Assembly (NCBI GenBank): GCA_000733355.1
Contig: JNVV01000001.1
Span: forward strand, 3,925,356-3,989,355
Reading direction: 5' to 3'
Length of the DNA stretch: 64,000 nucleotides
Source of the DNA: Falciphora oryzae
Lineage: Eukaryota; Ascomycota; Sordariomycetes; Magnaporthales; Magnaporthaceae
A program made the translations under genes and the position numbers. How positions within the stretch are numbered: position 1 is the stretch's first letter; the number at the start of each line of letters is the position of its first letter. The notes beneath the pieces were generated by a model. It made no database searches and was not told the origin of the DNA. It saw only the letters and a list, made by a program, of their open reading frames with translations. Shown piece after piece: positions 11,442 through 21,318 of the stretch.

Positions 11442-13285
11442 ATGACCGAGGTATCGTCGACACGCCTCTATTTGGGCAACCTGCCCCGGCAAGGTTCGTC
11501 CACGCAGCAGCGCCCCATTTTCCCGACTTTGCAGCCGCCGAACGAGCTGCGTCGCGCCTGCAGTCGCATGCAGGTTTTGCACGAGCCAGCTATTCTGACA
11601 ATACCGCAGCCACCAAGGAGGATGTCGCCAACCACTTTGGCGCCCACGGCACGGGCAAGATCACCGAGATCAAGCTCATGAACGGTTTCGGCTTCATCGA
11701 GTACGAGGATATGATGGATGCGCGTGATGTTGTTCCAGGTAAGGATGGCTTCCCGCCGCAAACCGCCCACGAGGTTGCCCGTCGCCATCGCTCGTGCACT
11801 AACTGACGCCTCAATCTCAACCACAGCTTTCCGTATGTCCCTCTCCTCCCCCGATGCCTCTCTGACTTGGCCCATCCACACCGCCCACGGTCGACGGTCC
11901 TAGGCCAAACTTCCAGGGTGGACCGCAACTCTTCCCGTCTCCAAGATGCGCCGGCGACTAACCCCCGATACCCAAGACGGATCTCAATTCATGGGCGAGC
12001 GCCTCACCGTCCAGTTTGCCCGTGGCTCCCGCAACCGCGACGGAGGAGGCGGCGGCGGTGGCAGCGGCTTTGGCGGCGAGCGCTCCGCACCCCGGCCTCG
12101 GCGGACCCCGTATCGCATGCAAATCAGCGGGCTCCCCAATGACACCAGCTGGCAGGTCTGTTATTCCTCCTGTTCCTTGCTTCCGGACCGACGGATCTCC
12201 TGTTCCTGAGGGAGAGCCCTCGACAATAGTTTCTTTTTGGTGGGCGACGAAAGCGCCCTTCTGTGCTGGATTGCCCCCAAGACAAAAACCGCCGGACCAC
12301 CTCGGCGGGGCTATACTTTGGCGACAACTTCCTGCTCGGATTGCGCCCAAGTTTGGTTTCCTTTCTATTTCAAAGATCTTTGAGGACAAGGCATTCATGG
12401 TCGTGATCCGGCGCAGAAGGACCCTTCGACGATATTCTGGACTCCTCTCCTCTCTGGCTCTCTCGCGTTTGGAAGGATTCGGCCCTGGTCGCTCTCCGGC
12501 TTTCACCCCTCCTGGCTTTCCACTTACACGGACTCTGGATTTAGGACCTGAAAGACTTTGCCCGGCAGTCCCAGCTGGACGTGGTCTACTCCGAAACCGG
12601 TCGCAGTAACAACGGGGAAGGGTGAGTTCTGCCAACCCTTTCGCTTGACACATGATGGAGACCATGGTCACAGGCTGACCCTGTGGCGCTTTAGCTTTGT
12701 CGAGTTTGAGACCGCCGCGGATCTTGCTACTGCCGTTGACGCACTTGATGGCAAGGAATTCAAGGAGAAAGTCGTCAGATGCGTCGCCAACGTAAGTTTC
12801 CGGCCCCATCTGAGCCTGCGACACGGCCAAGACCCGAGACTAGACGGGACTCGAGGCTAATTTCCATCCAGGCCCAACCCGATCCGCCTATGCGCGACCG
12901 TGGCCGCTCCCGGTCCCCTCCCGGAAGGCGCTCATACGCCCCTCCTGGTGACGACTATGACCGCCGCGGGCCTCCGCGTGGTTACAGTCCCCGCCGTGAT
13001 GGCTACCGCGATGGCTACCGCGAGCGGAGCCCCCCTCGTCGAGAATACTACGACGATAGAGCCCGCTACCGGTCGCCACCCCGCCGTGGGCCGGTCGACG
13101 ACTACCCGCCGCCTCGTGGTCGCTACGACGACCCCTACAGGCGCGACTACCCGCCGCCCGACCCTTACGCCAACGGCAGACCCTACGACCGCCCTCCGCC
13201 GCGGGACTTCCCGCCGCGTGATGCCGGCTACCCTCGCGACGGAGGATATCCGCGAGAGTATGATAGGCCGGCTCGCTACTGGTAA
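11442..13285 (+). CDS. Two-RRM SR-like splicing factor with a 6-nt microexon, seven exons
   Basis: Exons are 11442-11493, 11610-11738, 11827-11832, 11977-12155, 12545-12621, 12695-12791 and 12872-13285, giving 317 residues. RRM1 begins STRLYLGNLPRQ and continues NGFGFIEYEDMMDARDVV; RRM2 begins YRMQISGLPNDTSW and continues GFVEFETAADLATAVDAL. Between them is a Gly-rich linker (GGGGGGGSGFGG); the tail is Arg-rich with RGRSRSPPGRRS and many YRxRSPPRR-like units, as in SR proteins. The layout matches the fungal Srp1/Srp2 group of pre-mRNA splicing factors acting in the nucleus. The third exon is only CTTTCC; it supplies the residues needed to read VVPAFHGSQFMGERLTVQFA, a run I remember as conserved in related fungi. 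Intron 4 is long for this window (389 nt), which in SR genes often means regulated splicing, but I see no proof here. Confidence 0.9.
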
Positions 13286-14078
13286 TTTTACTCCACTCTC
13301 ACTGGGCGTATCGTCCTTGACTCTTATGTGTAGATTCACTCGGAGATCGATCTGTCCGCCTGGTGCGCCGCTCGAGGACGCTATCCGCCTTCCCGGGATC
13401 CTCTGGACGACACTGGCCGGACTTGCCGACAGCTGGATAGGCCCTTCCGCCTCCTTGTTTTTCTTTGCACATGTTGTTGTTGTCTTCAGCGTCTGTACTG
13501 CAGTGTCAACATGTTAAAAGTTTGCCTCTGGTTTCGTGGAATAACTCTCGTCTTTTCAGCTCGGTTTAGAGACCTTCGGTTCCCCTGGAGTTCTCTGCGT
13601 CCGGGATTTGTCGGACACCGGGCAATGAGCTATGATCAGTTTGGGATTTCTCTTGTTGTGTTCTTTTGTCAATGTCTTTTTTTGTTATTTTGTATCACCT
13701 GCCCTGGCCTTCCTGGGATTCCGGCACGCGGACGGACCTGGACCTGGACCACCGAGGCCGCTAGACTCGAGTTACGATCGACAATCCCGCCCGTACGGCG
13801 CGACGACGCTCGATTACACGACGGTTTGTTCTGGAAACCTTGGAGGCCCGGCTACGGTATCACATGCAGCGCTGTACACAACGCCTTGGTATCTCTGGAG
13901 TTACGACCCTGACGCTCTTCTCGCAAAAACCTTACACCGTATACATAATGTCTGGACCTGCCGCCCACCAGCAGATTGCTACTAACTAGTATACAAATTT
14001 CAGCCCGAATCAGAATCTGTTCAAGGCAGCAAGCGATCTTTGTTCAGGGCCGAGTCGGCTCCAACAGTGTTGCCCCAT
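13286..14078. other. Convergent intergenic region, 0.8 kb
   Basis: This region lies between the stops of the SR-like gene (plus) and the GST gene (minus) and should hold both 3' UTRs. It is T-rich around 13630-13700. Open frames here have no recognisable protein character. Confidence 0.5.
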
Positions 14079-15146
14079 TCAGGGAGAGGCGTATTTGTAG
14101 TTGAACTGGGCCTTGGCGGCGGCTATCTTTTCGCGCTTCTCCTTCTCCTTGGCGAGAAACTCTTCGTCGCCCTCGGCCTCCAGCTTTGCTAAGGCCTCGA
14201 TCCCGTATTTACTAGGCCCCGTGGGGATCTCAACCCCCCTCCTGGTGGCGGGCCGCGCGAGGCAGCGGTCGAGCCAGGCGTAAACGTTGGGGAACTGCTT
14301 CGTGTCCAGCCCAGTCAGTCGGCCGACGTTTACCCAGCCGACGATGGCGATGTCGGCGATGGAGTAGCGGCCGCGGCCTGGGCCGGCCACGAAGTCGCGG
14401 TCCTCGAGGCGCTTGTCGAGGATGCCGTAGAGGCGCTCGGCCTCGCCGACGTAGCGTTGGATGCCCCAGGGGTTCTCCTTGGCCACGAAGAGGAAGTGGT
14501 TGGCCTGCCCCTGCATGGGGCCCAGGCCGCCGTGCTGCCAGGCGATCCACTGCTCTGCGACCGAGTAGTCGTCCGAGCCCGGGGGGAAGCTGAGCTTGTG
14601 CTGCGGGTCGTAGTGCCGGGTCAGGTACGACAGGATGGCGGCGCCCTCGAAGACGGCGAAGTCGCCTCGGTCGTGGTCGACGATGGCGGGGATCCGCCCG
14701 TTGGGGTTGATGGCCGTGAACCATGGCTGCTTCTGGGTGTTTTTGGATATGTCGATGGCCTGGTAGGTGTACTCGAGGCCGTAGGCTTCCTTGAGCTCCT
14801 CGAGCAGGATGGAGGCCTTGACGCCGTTGGGGGTGCCCATGGTCAGCAGCTCGATGCCGGACTTGGCGATCAGGCCGGTAGGTTCTCCCGCCATGTCTGC
14901 TGGTGGTGGTGATTCCTTGGTGGACGTTGTGCTGTTATACCGAGCTATACGGCCGTGTTGTTGGAGGGGCGCCGGTGCAGGGGTCCTTTGGTGGTTGTAT
15001 GCTTGTCCCTGCAGGAACGACTTTGGCGAGGCCGATGGTGCTTGGCGATGAGAGTTCAAGATGCCCGCAATGGTGCGGAACTGCTGCTGTCCTGGATGTC
15101 TGGCCGATGAGCGCAGCAGGGATAGCGGCGGGTTGAGCTTTATCAT
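14079..15146 (-). CDS. Ure2/YghU-like glutathione S-transferase with N-terminal extension
   Basis: This is an intronless frame of 355 codons from the ATG at 15146. Residues 1-70 are rich in Arg, Ser and Ala and lack acidic residues (MIKLNPPLSLLRSSARHPG...), which fits a mitochondrial presequence. The GST part starts around residue 95: thioredoxin-like half with LLTMGTPNGVKASILLEEL, NPNGRIPAIVDHD and EGAAILSYLTRHYD, then the helical half with WIAWQHGGLGPMQGQANHF and the family signature YSIADIAIVGWV. In Ure2/YghU enzymes the TPNG asparagine takes part in glutathione binding. A second ATG at 14894 (MAGEPTGL, residue 85) would give a 271-residue cytosolic form of standard length, so dual targeting by alternative starts is possible. 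A detoxification or redox role is expected; the electrophile is unknown. Confidence 0.9.
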   Translation of the reverse strand: MIKLNPPLSLLRSSARHPGQQQFRTIAGILNSHRQAPSASPKSFLQGQAYNHQRTPAPAPLQQHGRIARYNSTTSTKESPPPADMAGEPTGLIAKSGIELLTMGTPNGVKASILLEELKEAYGLEYTYQAIDISKNTQKQPWFTAINPNGRIPAIVDHDRGDFAVFEGAAILSYLTRHYDPQHKLSFPPGSDDYSVAEQWIAWQHGGLGPMQGQANHFLFVAKENPWGIQRYVGEAERLYGILDKRLEDRDFVAGPGRGRYSIADIAIVGWVNVGRLTGLDTKQFPNVYAWLDRCLARPATRRGVEIPTGPSKYGIEALAKLEAEGDEEFLAKEKEKREKIAAAKAQFNYKYASP

Positions 15147-15874
15147 TGTTCACGAAAGCGGCAGCGACACCCTCACATCCTCACACTCTCACTCTCGCGC
15201 TCGCCCCCTCTCTCTAGTCCCGTCTCCGGTCGGCGCGGGATTGCTGAATAATAAACAAACCCGCCGTTGCAAGATAAAGGAGGGATGGCGTGCTTTCAAC
15301 TCGGCATGCTTTTGTAACTATGGGATTTTCTAGAAACTCTCTCTTGGGGCGCACGACACGGGGGACATGAGCCGGGATTACCAATCTCATCGCTCATTAT
15401 TAATGTCGCCATTGTTCGGGGCTTCGGTGCTAAGAGGTTGGGTGGTGCTATGAGATAGATTGTGTTTGTGACAACTGAACTCCATGGAAGGACGGATGAA
15501 CACCCCATCTCGTTTTCTTACTATCTGTTACTGTGTTTCGTCGGAGCGCATCAACGGCCTCGGACGACGGTTTTCTTTTGCTGAAAATATCGGGCAGATG
15601 CTCGCACTGGCCTCTGCTCCTTCTGCTCTTTGGTGGCACGTGCGGCAGCATTAGTCATGTGCGCTGTGCTATCCGGCACCGAACTGGGCGGCCCTCTGAC
15701 GTCTTGACCTCAATCATCTTATGCTGGCTCGACGCGCTTCCCCAGGCCAGCACGAGGCTGCACGACAACCCAAAAGCCCCTCGTCGCGACTCTCCTCCCT
15801 TGCAGTAGCAGTCTGGGGAAATCGCGTCTCCGAAGGCCGTGCTGCCCATGCCTTGTCACCTTCCCCTGCCTGTA

Positions 15875-15893
15875 CCTGCCTGCCTGCCTGCCT
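15875..15893. repeat. Short (GCCT)n microsatellite
   Basis: About four and a half tandem copies of a CCTG/GCCT tetranucleotide lie in the divergent promoter region upstream of the GST gene. Confidence 0.8.
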
Positions 15894-16416
15894 ACTCCGG
15901 CCCACATTTTTCTTTTTTAGAGGTGGCCGGCGGGTTCCCTGCCTGCCTACAGTGCACCGTCGTGTGGAGCACAGCAGCCTTCCCCCTATGCACGTTTTAG
16001 TGCAGATACGGGTCTTCGTGGTGGGACGGAGCTGACTGCATGACGTCCCTATTGGCAAGGTCTTCACTCAATATCGTCGCTCCCCGCCGGTCCATCCCGG
16101 TTGTTCAGGTGGGGTGGGTTGGTTGGTTGGACATGGATGAGAGTGCTACCTGGCCGCTTACGGCGGACTTGGGAGAGAGAGATGCAGGCGGGCTCGGGCT
16201 TGGCGTGCAACCACCGACGCCGGGCATTCACAACCACGTCCCGAGCCTGCTTCCCCAGTGGCTGGCTGGTTGGTCAGTGTGGTTGTGGGTGGATGTGGAT
16301 GTGGATGGCCCTGTCCCGCCCCAACTTGTCCGCTGCAGGTCGGCTTGCGCCTCAACGCCGGGTACCTGACCAAGCTCTGTTTTCTCGCAACGCTTGGCAT
16401 CGTTTTTTGTTGATTC

Positions 16417-16432
16417 TTTTTTTTTTTTTTTT
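16417..16432. repeat. T16 homopolymer
   Basis: An uninterrupted run of 16 T in intergenic DNA, followed by further T-rich sequence to about 16460. It is one of several long A/T tracts in this window. Confidence 0.9.
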
Positions 16433-17174
16433 GCTTCTTTTTTTCCCCTCCTTTTTTGGTCCTCGTTTAGGCAGAGCTAACAAAAATTTCGTGACGAGAA
16501 CCTCGGTTATCCGTCGGCTTTTTAACTAATGGCGGCATGCCATGACACGTATGGTGGGAAACTTCTTTGCCCGCTGCAGGCTGGACGTGCGGGGTTGGTT
16601 GGGCTGTGCCATGGATGGCGTGTGCTTCGTGCGACCTATAAGCTGCTTAAGAAGCAAGGCATGGCGCCCTGTTGTCGTGGACCAATTGCTGCGTGGACCA
16701 CGTCGCTCTTGAAAAAAGGAACACACGGTGGGATGCCTCCTCCCTCGTTTCCCAGAAAGCCTGTCCTGTTCCGGCACCATTGAGAGATTTTTGCCTCTCT
16801 GATGGCTGCTTAAACCCTCTCGGCACCCTGGCCCAAAGTGTCGGGTAGAGTTATGGCTCAATGAGAAAGGGAAGGCAAGCCACGCCACCCACCGAGGACA
16901 GCGGGCAAAACGAACAAGTCACCTCCGGAAAGTGATTGATTGGGTCGAAACCGAAAAAAAGGATCCATATGAAGAGCCTGCTCAGCCTTTGTGCCATTGC
17001 GCCAAACACAAGAGGCAAAAAGAGAAGGAGAAAAAGGAGGGTGCAAAAAGAGCCTTGAAGCAAACGAAGCGGGCAAACAGACGACTCCGATTCTCCAGCC
17101 CTCAGTCTCGCCCCCACAGGCAACACCAGGATTGACCGAGGACCCCCACTACCAACCACAGCGACATCAGGAAG

Positions 17175-18548
17175 ATGGATGTTGTTCAGAGTCGGCTGGA
17201 CGAGCTGAACGGCAGCCTCATGGAGGCCATGCTGCTGGCCGATTGTGGAGTCACCCGTGAGGCTGCCATCGAGGCCCTTCAAGGCTGCTCGGCTCGGCTG
17301 GATGGCATGTTGGCGTCGGCGCCAGAAAGCCATGGGCTCCTTCATCACGCATACCTCGCACGCAATCTCCGCCGGGACTGCGACGCGGAGCTGGCGTGCC
17401 TCACCGCCAAGGTCCGGGGCACGAGGGGCCGCTTCCGGTACATTCTGGGGCAGATGGAGGTGTTGGAGTCATGTCTCGCGTCTTCACATTGCAAGACGGA
17501 AGACTTCTCCTGGCCCCTCGCTGCCGCTCCTCTCGCCGATGTTGCTGGTATCGTCAGTGTCGCAAGGATAGCCGGAGCTTGCAGAGACGTCGAGGATGAC
17601 GTCATCGGCTCCGATTCGGCCATCGAAGAAACGGATCCTGTCGCCGACGAGGCGAGCCCGCTCACAGAAGAAACGGATCCTGTCGCCGATGGGACCAGCC
17701 CGCTCGCAGAAGCAGCGGACCCTGTCCCCGAGGACACAAACCCTCTCACCGAGGCTACGGAGCCAACTCCACAGCCCACAGATCCTGTGTTGGAGCTCGC
17801 AGACCCTGTCCCGGAGTCTGCAGAACTCGTCCCAGAACCTACAGATCCCGCCACAGAGCCCGCAGGCACAGAGGAGTCTTGTGATACAGACTCCAATTCC
17901 AGCGACGCCGACTCCACCTACTCCTTGGACACCGAGACTGTCCACGGAGACGAGGTCAGCACTGCGCCAACGAGCCCGACGAACAGCCACAGCGGTGTCA
18001 TGGAGAAGAAGGAGGGCCCAACAAACCAGCCCAACAAGAGCGAGGAGACGCTTGCTCAGAACAAAGCTCGCGAAGGGTCACCGAGGAGCAGTGCAGAACA
18101 TGGCAGGTCCAGGCAGTTCTCGCTCGGATCTGCCCCAGACAGCAGGTTTACCGACAAGGTATTCGACGACAACGACAACGAAAACGGCGCCGACGACGAC
18201 CTCGACCGCGTCGGCGACATCCGCTCCCCGTGTTGTAGCGACCACAGCGTCGTGTCGGGCGATCACCAATCGGAGCACTCAAAGGAGAACGGTGGCAGCG
18301 GCAACGCAGATGCAGCGCCGTCGGCGGCGCTCGAGGAGTCTTCGAGTGCCGAGGCGCCGGCAGGCGCTGCGGCGGACGGCAGCAGCAGGACTAAGGCCGG
18401 GGCTGCGGTGGAGGCGTTTGATTCGCTCATCTCAAGGACGAAGAAGGCACTGGCCTCGCCCAAGGCGAAGGCGGATTCGGTTCCGGCGGAGAGGCCAAAG
18501 AGCTTCAGGGGTATGGCCAAGAAGTTTATGCATCTTGGCAAGGCCTGA
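17175..18548 (+). CDS. Unrecognised acidic protein with internal DPV-type repeats
   Basis: This is an intronless frame of 457 codons. Residues 1-110 look folded and helical (MDVVQSRLDELNGSLMEAML, then a Cys-containing region around LGQMEVLESC). Residues about 150-230 carry imperfect tandem repeats of 9-14 residues built on (E/A)xxDPV(A/P)(D/E) and (S/N)PL(T/A)E, with two nearly identical copies at 151-164 and 165-178. The middle is acidic and Ser-rich; the last 45 residues are basic (FDSLISRTKKALASPKAKAD, then KSFRGMAKKFMHLGKA) and could form an amphipathic helix binding membrane or protein. No signal peptide or membrane segment is seen. Codon use is typical of the window. I do not recognise a family and assign no function. 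It could be a fungal lineage-specific protein. Confidence 0.7.
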   Translation: MDVVQSRLDELNGSLMEAMLLADCGVTREAAIEALQGCSARLDGMLASAPESHGLLHHAYLARNLRRDCDAELACLTAKVRGTRGRFRYILGQMEVLESCLASSHCKTEDFSWPLAAAPLADVAGIVSVARIAGACRDVEDDVIGSDSAIEETDPVADEASPLTEETDPVADGTSPLAEAADPVPEDTNPLTEATEPTPQPTDPVLELADPVPESAELVPEPTDPATEPAGTEESCDTDSNSSDADSTYSLDTETVHGDEVSTAPTSPTNSHSGVMEKKEGPTNQPNKSEETLAQNKAREGSPRSSAEHGRSRQFSLGSAPDSRFTDKVFDDNDNENGADDDLDRVGDIRSPCCSDHSVVSGDHQSEHSKENGGSGNADAAPSAALEESSSAEAPAGAAADGSSRTKAGAAVEAFDSLISRTKKALASPKAKADSVPAERPKSFRGMAKKFMHLGKA

Positions 18549-18980
18549 GATGGGCGGTTAGAAGCGAAAGAAGGTAGGATGAACCTAGACCGGCGAGCAG
18601 TGACACGATTCGGCGTTTAAAGGACCCTTTATTATGGGATAATGTTATGTTAGCGACAGGATGGCCGCAATGCTCCTGGCTCAAAGGGGAGTTTATGTCT
18701 TGCTCAAGGCGGTGCTTATTGCAGCGCCTGGCTGATTGTCTACACGAGTATGGACGACGCTCTTTTAGAGATCTATTTAAACACATCTTATACCTATAGC
18801 TTATTACGTGATCCATGTTTAAAAAAGAAGAAAAAAATTGATGGTACAAGGTATATCCCCCAGTTCCAGTCCCACCCACGGTCGTCAACCGGCACTAGGA
18901 TATGACGCATCATAACATTTTCACAGTAGATTTGCCATGGACGTGGTAGCAGCCCTGTCAACTACTATGACGTGGGTAGC

Positions 18981-19077
18981 GCGCATAGCGGGAGTTGAAC
19001 CCGCGACCTTGTGGTGAAAATATCGCTATTTTCAAAGACCACTCGAGCTGTCCCCAAGACCACTCGACCATCCGATT
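18981..19077 (-). tRNA. tRNA-like element, probably a pseudogene or tRNA-derived repeat
   Basis: On the minus strand a perfect pol III A box (TGGTCGAGTGG, 19070-19060) precedes a perfect B box (GGTTCAACTCC, 19001-18991). The T stem GCGGG/CCCGC closes correctly and is followed by TATGCGC, the expected 3' acceptor strand. The seven bases before the A box read AATCGGA and do not pair with TATGCGC, so no acceptor stem forms. Between the boxes lie a 12-nt direct repeat (19035-19046 and 19056-19067 on the plus strand) and an 8-bp hairpin with a 4-nt loop (19015-19034) that could represent a long variable arm or an intron. I cannot assign an anticodon with confidence. A degenerate class II tRNA (Ser or Leu type) or a tRNA-derived SINE head fits best; an intact tRNA is unlikely. 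Confidence 0.5.
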
Positions 19078-19322
19078 TGTTGAGGGAAGCACCAGCAAAG
19101 CAACTGATATGGCTACTCCTCGCTCCGGCTTTCTTTTCCGTCCCTCTCTGGCCCTGGAAAGAAATAGAGGCGCCGTGCTTTTGGGTTGATACCTCGTGCC
19201 TCGCCCAGCACCTAAGAACCCGGAAGGGACCAGCGGAGCGAGCATACCACCAGATTGATATAGATCCTGTTCGCACACACGTCTTTTTACCATTTCTCTC
19301 TGGCAACCTTGACTTCCGTCCC

Positions 19323-19349
19323 TTTTTTTTTTTTTTTTTTTTTTTTTTT
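19323..19349. repeat. T27 homopolymer (A27 on minus strand)
   Basis: This is the longest homopolymer in the window. Read on the minus strand it is an A27 tract about 345 nt downstream of the stop of the gene ending at 19693, so it could be a genomic poly(A) tail of a retroposed sequence. It could equally be a simple slippage tract like the others here. Confidence 0.9.
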
Positions 19350-19692
19350 AGTAAACGGTTCCCTCCGGGACCCTACCCCCGTGCGGCTCTGCGGAAGGAT
19401 TTTGTCTGCGGCGTTACCCACGGTGTCCAGGGCGATATCACGGCAAAGCCGCGCCTTTGCGCTGGGTAAGAAGGCCACTAAATTTAAACCAATCCGGTCT
19501 TTTAGATAACGAACGCAACCCCAAAGTGGAAGAGCGATTTTTACTAACAGACCTCCCAGTTAAATTTCCCGAACATTGCGTTTTCCCGTTTCCCGACGTC
19601 CTTATTGAACCCCCTGTCTCAGCTGCTTTAGCTTCGAGATGTGCCTATTTAGCACATTGTGACACTCTGCGGCATGGTGTCGCCGTATATAG

Positions 19693-21318
19693 TCACGTTG
19701 CTGACCCAGCCATCTTTGACCCAGATATAAGTGATGAAAACGTCCGACAGAGCCGCCAGGACCTGCAATCCGGTATACTCGCGTCGGAAACCAGCGGGAT
19801 GGGATATCGGGCGTCCCTGTCCAGCAGGGAAGCACAGCTCAGCCAGCCCTCGCTGAATTGCACCTTGGCGGCGAGGAATCGGTCCATGTCCATGTTGGCC
19901 GATGCTAGCGATTCCCAGATGTCCCGCGACAGCTCAGGGCGGCATATCACGGCCCAGACAAGATCCCTCCCATCCCCGCGTCCTCGCGGGGAAACGACGT
20001 CCTTGAGAGAGTGTGACGCCTTGGATAGGAGGGCCATGTCGTCCATCGAGAAACCAATGCCGCCGGTCTTGCGCGTGCGCTGGAGGTCGTTGCAGAGCCG
20101 CACGCAGTGGCACAAGCAGGTCTCCTCCATCGGCGCGCCCGGGCGCGGCTTCTCCCACGAGGTCGGATAGATGACGCTCTGGCGCTTGGCGGACTCCTCC
20201 CCGATGTGCTTGAGGGCCTCCATGATGTCGGCTTTCACGGTGCCCGACGGCGAGAAGAAGAACCCGTCGGGCCTCAGGTCGAGCAGCGCCTCCTTCATTA
20301 GCGACAGAAGGCGCTCGTCCATGTGCAGGCGGCCGAGATTGTAGGGGCACTGCGCGAGGTCGACATCTTCCCCCTTCACGGCCTTGCTCTCAAATTCTTC
20401 GCACCTCTCCATTGGCAGGCCGCAGTCCCACGCCCGCGTGCCGGACTGGAGCGCCGAGAGCATCCCGGGGGACGGCCAGGTGGTGATGATCATGTTGTCG
20501 GGAGGAGAACGCTCCCAGTCCGATTCTGGATCGTATCTATAGCATGCGTTGATGGTGAGGACCCTCCCGTCGGGGAGGTAATAGCCGAAGTTCGCGTACC
20601 AGAGCCGGGAGAGGAGGAAGCGGTCACCGCGCGCGACGGGATAGTGCTGCCAGTAGCGGTACAGATCCTCGGAGATCTTGTTGAGCGATATCAGCCGCGC
20701 GCGGAACTCTGCGACGCAGCCGCTCGGGCCTGCGCGAAACTGGAGCCAGCCCAGAGGCGACGTCCACTGTATCGGTAGCGGCATCGGGCAATTGCGCTGT
20801 ATCTTCTTGTCGGAAGCCCCCTCAAAGCCAAGGATGGAACATATGCTGATAAGATCCTTACCAGTCCAAGCCATCGGGATGACGCGGTTGACCAGCTCCG
20901 AGGCGTCCTGCATCTCGTAGAGATCTTCATTCTCGGGGGACAGCCCCAGCAACTGCATGAAGTTGACCCAGCTGGCCTTTGCTTGCACAAACTTGGCTTC
21001 TTCAGTGCTGGCGCCTGGGTTTTCCGAAAAGCCTGTCGGGAGCGTGAGACGAGGTTGCCACCCCTTTTTGACCAGGGAGGGTACTCTGAGGACTGGCGCA
21101 TATATTCTCCTGCGAAGCCCTAGCAGCGACGAGTTGGTGACCTTCGACTCCCAGGGCCCGACCGCCTGCCGCGACAATGCGGCTCTGTACAGCCTATTTT
21201 GGGTCGCGAGCTGCATCGCTGCAATGTAGACCGTCACCAGCGTGATTACGGCGACCAGCGCTGACAAGACTGACGAAATGGTCGAGGCCAAAGAAGACGC
21301 GTCAGGAGAGTCCCCCAT
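19693..21318 (-). CDS. Unrecognised single-TM protein, intronless
   Basis: The frame opens at 21417, but I prefer the ATG at 21318 (MGDSPDASSLAST...), which gives 541 residues and places a hydrophobic segment at about residues 10-33 (SSVLSALVAVITLVTVYIAA). This would be an N-terminal signal anchor; the longer start adds 33 residues without clear character. The rest is soluble-looking, with Trp/Tyr-rich patches (ASWVNFMQLLGLSPENEDLY, RFLLSRLWYANFGYYLP, CLCHCVRLCNDLQRT, MDMDRFLAAKVQF). I do not recognise the family; fungal genomes contain many such HET-neighbour or lineage-specific proteins, but no HET or NACHT motif is visible. It has no introns, unlike most neighbours. The upstream 5' region holds a palindromic AGGTAGGTACCTAG motif about 100 nt before the start. 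Confidence 0.72.
   Translation of the reverse strand: MGDSPDASSLASTISSVLSALVAVITLVTVYIAAMQLATQNRLYRAALSRQAVGPWESKVTNSSLLGLRRRIYAPVLRVPSLVKKGWQPRLTLPTGFSENPGASTEEAKFVQAKASWVNFMQLLGLSPENEDLYEMQDASELVNRVIPMAWTGKDLISICSILGFEGASDKKIQRNCPMPLPIQWTSPLGWLQFRAGPSGCVAEFRARLISLNKISEDLYRYWQHYPVARGDRFLLSRLWYANFGYYLPDGRVLTINACYRYDPESDWERSPPDNMIITTWPSPGMLSALQSGTRAWDCGLPMERCEEFESKAVKGEDVDLAQCPYNLGRLHMDERLLSLMKEALLDLRPDGFFFSPSGTVKADIMEALKHIGEESAKRQSVIYPTSWEKPRPGAPMEETCLCHCVRLCNDLQRTRKTGGIGFSMDDMALLSKASHSLKDVVSPRGRGDGRDLVWAVICRPELSRDIWESLASANMDMDRFLAAKVQFSEGWLSCASLLDRDARYPIPLVSDASIPDCRSWRLCRTFSSLISGSKMAGSAT

Larger units (their letters stand above)
15147..17174. other. Divergent intergenic region, 2 kb
   Basis: This region separates the GST gene (minus) from the repeat-bearing gene at 17175 (plus). 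It contains a tetranucleotide (GCCT) run near 15875-15893, GGTTGGTTGG at about 16117 and a T16 tract at 16417-16432. I see no convincing exon, and no RNA gene. Confidence 0.45.
18549..19692. other. Convergent intergenic region with tRNA-like element and T27 tract
   Basis: This region lies between two convergent genes (stops at 18548 and 19693). It holds the tRNA-like element and T27 tract listed separately; 18760-18850 is A/T-rich. No protein-coding signal was seen on either strand. Confidence 0.5.
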
